NCBI GenBank assembly: GCA_947496065.1
Contig: CANMBF010000022.1
Span: 1 to 42,824, forward strand
Direction: 5' to 3'
Source of the DNA: Bacteroidota bacterium
Lineage (GTDB): Bacteria > Bacteroidota > Bacteroidia > NS11-12g > UBA955
DNA length: 42,824 nucleotides
The notes under the pieces are model-generated. The model had not been told where the DNA came from. It worked only from the letters and a program-made list of their open reading frames with translations, and searched no databases. Positions 37,107-42,824 of the stretch are shown piece after piece. Each line of letters begins with the position of its first letter. Position 1 is the stretch's first letter. The position numbers and the translations under genes are program-made.

Positions 37107-39239
37107 ATGTTTTTAAATCGAACTAAAAAATTAATCCTGTTAGCACTTATTTTAACGCTTAATATTTCCACTACATACGGTCAGAATCAGACAGATAATA
37201 TGGGTAAGGAGTTCTTATTCTCCTTTTTGGAAACGCACTTAGCACCCGTTAAAATTTCATTCTCAATTTCCTGTAGAACATATCCCAATAGCATTGCATT
37301 AACCGCCTATCCAATCCCTACGCTAAATATCACAATTTATAGAAAAGATACAGTAATTAATTTTACGAATGCCCTTATAACGCCCAATGCCAGCAGCTTT
37401 ATTAACACAAATATTAGAATTTCTTCAATAAAGGACATTAGTGTTTATGCATTAAATAGCAGCACAAAAAGCAGTGATATTGCGACTATAGTCCCTATCA
37501 ATAATATTCCCTACAACCCTCATTACTATATTAATACCTTTAAAGGCGATAAAGGTTCGGGCGGCAATAATAGCAGCGAATTTAGTGTTCTAGCCATTGA
37601 TGATAGTTGTACAATCAATATTTTGCCATCGGCTGATGTGATTACCTATGGGGGATCGCTCAATACCTCTGATCAAAAAGATACTTTAATTAAAAGACTG
37701 CTTAGACGTAACCAGTTAATTTATTTACAAACCATTGATAGTCAAAGTTTGGCTGGTTCAAAAATATGGAACAGTGTTGGGTGCAAACGTTTTGTTGTTT
37801 TTGAAGGCTGCAAAGCTTCTAGAATACTAACCAATGATGCCACCTGCAGTGGTGTTGATCATTTATTTAACCAGTCGCGCCCAATCGAATTACAAGGCAA
37901 AACTTACACGACACTTCCCTTTCAAGGCTTGAATAAGGGCTATTTGGTGCAAATTGTTGCAGCAGAAAAGAATACTTCACTTTTTATTGATGGTAATTTT
38001 ATTAAAACCATGAACGAGCGTGAAGTCTATCTGTATAACAATAAAACCAATGTTTCAAATTGTATCAAGGCAGATAAAAATATTTCCGTTACACAATTGA
38101 TGAAAAGTGGCGTTTGCAATGGTAGTTTAATAGGCAATCCAAGTATCATGACTGTTTTACCAGATAATCAGTTAACGCAGAATGTTCAATTTATGGCGCC
38201 TACCACTATTGAACTGTCAACAACTCCGGCCGAGTTTTATGTAGGTATAACATGTCCTAAACAAAATTTAAGTTCAATTTTCATTAATAATATTAGAATA
38301 GATACCACGAAAGCAACCGTTACTTGCACCAATCGAGCTTTTATCAATGTTAAGATCAATGCGCTAACAGGGTATACGATTACCTCAACAAAAGGCTTTC
38401 TCGCCTATTTATATGCGAATGGCAACAACGAAAGTTATGCAACAGAGCTTGGAGGTGCTTTTGAAATAAATAAGGCCAAATTGAGTTTAGAACCGAACAA
38501 TGCTACAAGTTGTGACACTTTTCATAATTTTAGTTTTAAAGCTACCAGTGATTCTCTAGCTATTTACTTTTGGAAATTTGGCGATGGTACTACACAAAAT
38601 GGCGATAGTATTGTCAATAAAATTTACAATAAAACAGGCACCTTTAAACTTAATCTCTTTGTAAACTATTTGAACAGCGATGGCTGCAAAGCAGATACCT
38701 TTGAAAAAACCATTACCATTTATAAACGCCCATATTTTAATTTAGGAAAAGATACAATGCTTTGTTATGGGGAATATTATATCATGGCCCCATTTGTTAA
38801 ACCGAAGTCGAAATTCTTATGGCACAATAACAGCGAAAACAGAACCTTTAATGCTACCAATACGGGTTTGGTATACCTAACAGTAACGGACTCCAATAAA
38901 TGCACTTACACAGATAGTGTTCAACTAAAATTTATAAATTGTGATACCAATTCTATTAAAGTACCGAATGTATTTACACCGGGTACAATTGATGAATTAA
39001 ATGATTATTTAGAAGCAGAATTTACTGGTTTTGATAAAATCAATGGCATCATTTACAACCGATGGGGAGTTGTTGTTTACCGGTTTACTTATCCAGAGGA
39101 TGCCTATTGGGATGGCAATTTCCACAATCAAATTGGCAGCCCCTGCCCTGCTGGTACCTACTACTACATCTATAAATTTACGAATACAAAAACGAATTTA
39201 ATAAGAGAAGTAAACGGCACCGTTCAATTGATTCGATAA
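37107..39239 (+). CDS. IgGFc-binding/PKD surface protein with T9SS type B (gliding-associated) C-terminus
   Basis: This secreted protein has 710 residues. The signal peptide is at 1-26 (LILLALILTLNISTTYG). Residues about 35-410 resemble the IgGFc-binding N-terminal domain, in particular ISVYALNSSTKSSDIATIVP and the repeated metric-like strands. A PKD domain lies near 485-530 (FWKFGDGTTQNGDS), then an Ig-like segment (PYFNLGKDTMLCYGEYYI). The last 85 residues (VPNVFTPGTIDELNDY, IYNRWGVVVY, AYWDGN, CPAGTYYYIYKF) form the type B T9SS sorting domain also called the gliding-motility C-terminal domain. Such proteins are usually cell-surface adhesins. The gene ends one base before the convergent sugar transferase. 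Confidence 0.88.
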   Translation: MFLNRTKKLILLALILTLNISTTYGQNQTDNMGKEFLFSFLETHLAPVKISFSISCRTYPNSIALTAYPIPTLNITIYRKDTVINFTNALITPNASSFINTNIRISSIKDISVYALNSSTKSSDIATIVPINNIPYNPHYYINTFKGDKGSGGNNSSEFSVLAIDDSCTINILPSADVITYGGSLNTSDQKDTLIKRLLRRNQLIYLQTIDSQSLAGSKIWNSVGCKRFVVFEGCKASRILTNDATCSGVDHLFNQSRPIELQGKTYTTLPFQGLNKGYLVQIVAAEKNTSLFIDGNFIKTMNEREVYLYNNKTNVSNCIKADKNISVTQLMKSGVCNGSLIGNPSIMTVLPDNQLTQNVQFMAPTTIELSTTPAEFYVGITCPKQNLSSIFINNIRIDTTKATVTCTNRAFINVKINALTGYTITSTKGFLAYLYANGNNESYATELGGAFEINKAKLSLEPNNATSCDTFHNFSFKATSDSLAIYFWKFGDGTTQNGDSIVNKIYNKTGTFKLNLFVNYLNSDGCKADTFEKTITIYKRPYFNLGKDTMLCYGEYYIMAPFVKPKSKFLWHNNSENRTFNATNTGLVYLTVTDSNKCTYTDSVQLKFINCDTNSIKVPNVFTPGTIDELNDYLEAEFTGFDKINGIIYNRWGVVVYRFTYPEDAYWDGNFHNQIGSPCPAGTYYYIYKFTNTKTNLIREVNGTVQLIR

Positions 39240-39240
39240 T

Positions 39241-40656
39241 TTATTTACCTCTACCTTGTGCCATAATGAGAATGGTATAAGCCATAATCTTAAAATCGAG
39301 CGCTAAGCTATTGTTTTCTATATATAGAATATCATAAAACAACCGTTCGAGCATTTGATCAATGTTTTCGGCATACCCATATTTAACTTGACCCCAGCTA
39401 GTAATACCTGGGCGCACTTTGTTTAATCTACTATAATATGGTGCGCGTTTCATAATTTGATCGATAAAAAACTGTCTTTCTGGACGCGGCCCTACTACGC
39501 TCATTTCGCCAATAAGCACATTGTAAAATTGGGGAAACTCATCTAATCGTGTTTTCCTTAAAAATTTTCCAATTTGGGTTATTCTAGGATCGTCTTCTCT
39601 TGAAAGCTGTGGACCATTACTTTCAGCATCGGGGCGCATTGATCGAAATTTAATAATCTTAAAAGGCTTGCCCTTTAATCCAATTCTTTCTTGTTTAAAA
39701 AAGATTGCGCCTTTGCTCGATGTTTTTATTAAAATAGCAATAATAAATAGAAATGGTGATGAGAGTATTAGTACAAAAAGAGAAAATAAAATATCGAACA
39801 CTCGTTTTGCGTTTTTTTGCCACTCGGGCATCACTTCAAAATCTACTTCTATTAATACCGCTCCAAGAATATTGTTCATTTTTACCATGCGGGTAAACAC
39901 TGAATACATATCAGGAATAATTTTAATAAAGACAGGTTCGTTTTCAACGATGGTGAGTACATCATTTAATTTTTGATGATCGGGTGCATCGAGCGCAATG
40001 ACAAGTTCTTCAACTGCGTATTGCTTGATGAGGATTTCTAGATTTTTATAACTTCCTAAGTAGGGTAATTTATCCACTAATAATTGTGACTGTTCCCCAT
40101 CAATACTTACATAACCTTGAAAAAAGAAACCATTGGTAGTTTTGGCATTTTTTAAATCATTGAATAATTTCAAGGCTTTTTCATTCGAGCCTACAAGTAT
40201 GGTGTTGAAGCCAAATTCACGTTTTTGAATTTTGCGATTGATACGCGTAGAATGGATAAAACGACCAATATAGGTGACGATTAATTGAAGCGAAAGTAAA
40301 AGAAAAAATGTTTGATAGTATCCCCTGTAACTACTTACAGAATCGTCGAGTAATAGTGCGAAGAAAATAACAAATGAGCCGAATAAGGTGGTATAAATGG
40401 TTTGTTTTAATTCGCGCAAACGCGAGCGCCTAAAGATGTTCTTGTAAAACCCAGTGAAATAATACAGAATCAACCAAAAGGTTGGAATAACAATAATACC
40501 TAGCAATAATTTTCTATCTTCACTAATGGCTAGTTGATAGTCGCTGTGGGCTGTGTCAACGTAGTGTTTTCTGAACCAAAAAAGGAGAAACCAAACAAGT
40601 GCTGCTGTGAGGTAATCTGTTAAAGCGTATTTAAATATTTGTTTATTTTTGGTCAA
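39241..40656 (-). CDS. Polyprenyl-phosphate sugar-1-phosphate transferase (exopolysaccharide initiation)
   Basis: This inner-membrane enzyme places the first sugar phosphate on undecaprenyl phosphate for exopolysaccharide or O-antigen synthesis. The 471 residues comprise four or five N-terminal membrane helices, a soluble Rossmann-like CoA-binding region (about 145-255) and the bacterial sugar transferase domain. In that domain are a membrane helix near 290-312, FFKQERIGLKGKPFKIIKFR with the catalytic region, KTRLDEFPQFYNVLIGEMS, VGPRPE and RPGITSWGQV. The start is TTG (40656); no in-frame ATG precedes the first membrane helix. It is 11 bp downstream of a lipoprotein gene and probably co-transcribed with it. 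Confidence 0.93.
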   Translation of the reverse strand: MTKNKQIFKYALTDYLTAALVWFLLFWFRKHYVDTAHSDYQLAISEDRKLLLGIIVIPTFWLILYYFTGFYKNIFRRSRLRELKQTIYTTLFGSFVIFFALLLDDSVSSYRGYYQTFFLLLSLQLIVTYIGRFIHSTRINRKIQKREFGFNTILVGSNEKALKLFNDLKNAKTTNGFFFQGYVSIDGEQSQLLVDKLPYLGSYKNLEILIKQYAVEELVIALDAPDHQKLNDVLTIVENEPVFIKIIPDMYSVFTRMVKMNNILGAVLIEVDFEVMPEWQKNAKRVFDILFSLFVLILSSPFLFIIAILIKTSSKGAIFFKQERIGLKGKPFKIIKFRSMRPDAESNGPQLSREDDPRITQIGKFLRKTRLDEFPQFYNVLIGEMSVVGPRPERQFFIDQIMKRAPYYSRLNKVRPGITSWGQVKYGYAENIDQMLERLFYDILYIENNSLALDFKIMAYTILIMAQGRGK

Positions 40657-40667
40657 TAGTTGTAATA

Positions 40668-41564
40668 TTATGGTACATAAACAAGTTTAAGGTTATCGAC
40701 ATACACCAATGGTTTAAGATCTGGGTTTGATGGATCTTTATAAACACCAAAAAATACTCTAATAGTAGTGCTAGGTGTTAGGTCGCCTGTTTCGGGTTTA
40801 AGATTAATGTATATTTTTTTCCAAATATCATTGGTAGGAAACGCATAGAAAACTGGATTACGGGAAATAATTGAGCCATCGTCGGTAAAGATACCCACTT
40901 GGAAATTAGCATTGCTCTTAAAGTCCAGTTCCACATACACATCAGTTCCTAATTTAGGGACGTTATATGAAGCAATAGTAGTGACTTCGAAATCTTCAAA
41001 CACAGATGGTGAATCGATACTGATTCTTCCACAATAATTTGAATTTAAAAAAGGCTGATTTATACCAGGTAGATTTGTCGCTATAATCTTTAGAGAGTCT
41101 TTGGTATTATTTAAACCGTATTTAACCAATGAACTTCCAAAGTCTTCAAAATCCTCTAACCAATCAAATTTAGCATTATTTTTATACGCTGTAGTTGGTT
41201 GAATTGTATCAATTCTGAGTTGTTTTAAATTCAAGGTATCAATGAATGCGATGTATGGTTTATAGTATTTACGATTGTAGGCACTGCCAGTTTCCTTAAT
41301 GGTTGGGAAAATGGTTATTTCAACATTGCCTTCTGCAAAAATGGGTATTGTGGCGGGTAATTCGAAAGTACCAACTTCAATGCCATTGGCAAAAACCTTG
41401 GCATCTGTAATATCTTGGGTATTGGTACCCTGGGTTAGTGGATTTGTGGTGAGTGTAAATTTTTTAATGTAAAGATAAGATGGAATGGCTTCCTTCTCTT
41501 TATCACAACCTAAGAATAAACTTAAAACAAAACTTAAAATGCCAAACTTAAACAAATGATTCAT
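40668..41564 (-). CDS. Putative lipoprotein of unknown function
   Basis: The protein has 298 residues from the ATG at 41564, with a lipoprotein signal peptide (MNHLFKFGILSFVLSLFLGC) whose Cys20 is followed by Asp. The lipobox FLGC is slightly atypical. The mature part is predicted beta-rich and has two parts: a short N-terminal region (LYIKKFTLTTNPLTQGTNTQ, describing a named-property-like module) and a jelly-roll-like region ending LVYVDNLKLVYV. I do not recognise a family. The start overlaps the end of the upstream oxidoreductase by 17 bp, so translation is coupled. A longer frame to 41639 exists but would put 25 residues ahead of the signal peptide. Confidence 0.75.
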   Translation of the reverse strand: MNHLFKFGILSFVLSLFLGCDKEKEAIPSYLYIKKFTLTTNPLTQGTNTQDITDAKVFANGIEVGTFELPATIPIFAEGNVEITIFPTIKETGSAYNRKYYKPYIAFIDTLNLKQLRIDTIQPTTAYKNNAKFDWLEDFEDFGSSLVKYGLNNTKDSLKIIATNLPGINQPFLNSNYCGRISIDSPSVFEDFEVTTIASYNVPKLGTDVYVELDFKSNANFQVGIFTDDGSIISRNPVFYAFPTNDIWKKIYINLKPETGDLTPSTTIRVFFGVYKDPSNPDLKPLVYVDNLKLVYVP

Positions 41565-42513
41565 GCGGAGTATATTGTATTTGTTGCAATACATTGGCCA
41601 CATTAATTGCCTCTTCAATACCAACAAGAGGCGAAACATGGTTTGTAATACAATCTACAAAATTCAGCAAATCTTTTTGCAATGCATCAAAATAAAGTAC
41701 TTTTTTTTCAAAAACTTGCATTTTGTTGGCTACTGTAAGGTTTGAGTTAGAATCATTATACAGCGATAATTGATTCTCCATCATCATATCTAAGCGGGTT
41801 TCTTCAACTTTATTTGAGTCGAAATCGGCATTAATAATCTTTCCCTTTTGGTAGGCTGTAAAAGTATTAATCGCATTTTTACTAAATAAATTATACGTGA
41901 TATCAGCCACTGTGCCATTGTCAAATAAAAGATGAACCTTTAATTCATCGGGTTGTTGATTGAAAATATAATGTCTATTGACTTTTATTTTAGCGATTGG
42001 AGAACAGACACTTCGGATAACCATATCTACTGATTCGGCTAAAAAATTATACTTTTCGAGTTCAGAAAAAGTTTTAACATACGGCAAATGTACTTTTGCA
42101 GAAATGTTGCTAGGATTATTAATCAATTGTCTGGCGGTGGTATATACACTTTGGGTACCAGAAACATTGGAATAATAAAATAAAGACCCCGCTTCTTTCA
42201 ATAATTTTTGAATCTTAACCAAATCATGAATGTCAATTTGATTGAATTTTTCAATTAAAATATGTTTACTCAAACGGATACAATTGATCAAGTTTTCAGG
42301 TAAATTAAGGTGATCAGCACCGCAAAATAAAATGGCATCTGTTCTTTTTGCAAAATCGAGAAATGGATTGAGACCATAAAAGTTTTCAAAATTTTCTGAT
42401 TTAGATGAATCAAATACACCCACCAATTCATAATGCTTTTGTTCATTTATAAATGGTAAATATTGATTCACCGAATCTGTGTTTCCCGCAATGCCAATCT
42501 TAATTTTAAACAA
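41548..42513 (-). CDS. Gfo/Idh/MocA-like oxidoreductase with degenerate motifs
   Basis: This 321-residue protein has the Rossmann start KIKIGIAGNTDSVNQYL, the AILFCGADHLNLP strand and HILIEKFNQ, which correspond to the GxGxxG, the ...TPxxxH and the EKP motifs of sugar-linked NAD(P) oxidoreductases. The glycine pattern is weak and EKP is EKF, so cofactor binding or catalysis may be lost. The C-terminal half has VHLLFDNGTVADITYN, as in the family's substrate domain. Its position in a set with a lipoprotein and a sugar transferase suggests a part in nucleotide-sugar or surface-glycan metabolism. The ATG at 42513 is divergent from pcm, with 93 bp between the two genes. Confidence 0.7.
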   Translation of the reverse strand: MFKIKIGIAGNTDSVNQYLPFINEQKHYELVGVFDSSKSENFENFYGLNPFLDFAKRTDAILFCGADHLNLPENLINCIRLSKHILIEKFNQIDIHDLVKIQKLLKEAGSLFYYSNVSGTQSVYTTARQLINNPSNISAKVHLPYVKTFSELEKYNFLAESVDMVIRSVCSPIAKIKVNRHYIFNQQPDELKVHLLFDNGTVADITYNLFSKNAINTFTAYQKGKIINADFDSNKVEETRLDMMMENQLSLYNDSNSNLTVANKMQVFEKKVLYFDALQKDLLNFVDCITNHVSPLVGIEEAINVANVLQQIQYTPHESFV

Positions 42514-42606
42514 TTGTGATAAAATTTATTTGGTACAAAAATGCAGCACCTTGTTATTTGTATCATTATTTTGTTATGAACTGTGTACTAAAGAAGATAC
42601 AATCCT

Positions 42607-42824
42607 ATGTTTAGAAAGTTTGAAGATGCTTACAAACACAAAGGATTACGCAATGGCCTTACGGACAAGTTAAGGTATAAGGGGATCAAAGATGAAACGG
42701 TATTAAAGGCTATTAATATGGTACCAAGGCATTTTTTCATACCAAGTGAGTTCGAAATGCATGCCTATGAAGACAAAGCTTTCCCCATTGGAGCTGGTCA
42801 AACAATATCACAACCATACACAGT
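42607..42824 (+). CDS. pcm: Protein-L-isoaspartate O-methyltransferase, N-terminal part (3' end outside window)
   Basis: The first 72 residues of a protein-repair methyltransferase lie at the window edge. From the ATG at 42607 the frame reads FRKFEDAYKHKGLRNGLTDK, and then has the family signature VPRHFFIPSE and AYEDKAFPIGAGQTISQPYT. The enzyme uses S-adenosylmethionine to methylate L-isoaspartyl residues so that they can revert to aspartate. The SAM-binding motif itself lies beyond the end. A longer frame (42479-42673) on the same strand is only a shadow of this one. Confidence 0.9.
   Translation, partial: MFRKFEDAYKHKGLRNGLTDKLRYKGIKDETVLKAINMVPRHFFIPSEFEMHAYEDKAFPIGAGQTISQPYT

Noticed and set aside
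41565-41639. 25-residue longer N-terminus for the lipoprotein
   Set aside because: It would put extra charged residues ahead of a clear lipoprotein signal peptide; the ATG at 41564 is preferred.

Overview
The window is chromosomal DNA from a low-GC member of the Bacteroidota. The evidence is: three large secreted proteins with type IX secretion (T9SS) C-terminal sorting domains (two type A, one type B 'gliding motility-associated' form); several good matches to the Bacteroidota promoter pattern TTG-N19-22-TAnnTTTG; general lack of Shine-Dalgarno sequences; and a DUF3127 protein, an M42 aminopeptidase and a Bacteroidota-like GyrA. Nothing in the sequence lets me name a genus.

1-17,100: a natural-product gene cluster on the + strand. 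It begins inside a polyketide synthase module (KS-AT-ACP-aminotransferase) expected to make a beta-amino-acyl thioester. Two similar NRPS modules follow, each built as C - (C-lobe-only second C domain) - A - T - TE. By my manual reading, the first adenylation domain has an Asp-like specificity code and the second a Val code. The first NRPS is broken twice (an in-frame TAA in its C domain and a one-base frameshift between T and TE); the second is intact. An Sfp-type phosphopantetheinyl transferase and a JmjC/cupin_8 hydroxylase follow. After that come a second JmjC copy with an early stop, a third reduced to about 24 codons, and a decayed IS3-family orfA remnant. Both NRPS proteins start with the kind of C domain that follows PKS aminotransferase modules, and both end in a thioesterase. 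They therefore look like parallel, competing partners of the same PKS rather than consecutive modules.

17,100-18,500: a GT2 glycosyltransferase with its own promoter, a terminator, and a tRNA-Lys(TTT) on the - strand whose 3' end faces the cluster. This is a plausible edge of an acquired region.

18,500-21,750: a T9SS-exported Asp-box protein, then a striking regulatory array of four 14-bp dyads exactly 22 bp apart. The array lies directly upstream of a small XRE-type regulator, which meets an ArsR-family regulator tail to tail.

21,800-42,824: ordinary core and envelope genes, all intact. On the - strand an operon encodes DUF3127 / M42 aminopeptidase / LpxL-type acyltransferase. On the + strand an overlapping set encodes DinB-like / NRDE / ATP-grasp proteins, followed by a large T9SS-secreted protein and a GreA-C-terminus-like protein. 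Then come a TPR protein and gyrA, a two-domain M16 peptidase, an IgGFc-binding/PKD T9SS type B protein, and a tight - strand set of Gfo/Idh-like oxidoreductase, lipoprotein and polyprenyl-phosphate sugar transferase. The window ends inside pcm. No CRISPR array, phage gene or intact transposase was seen.
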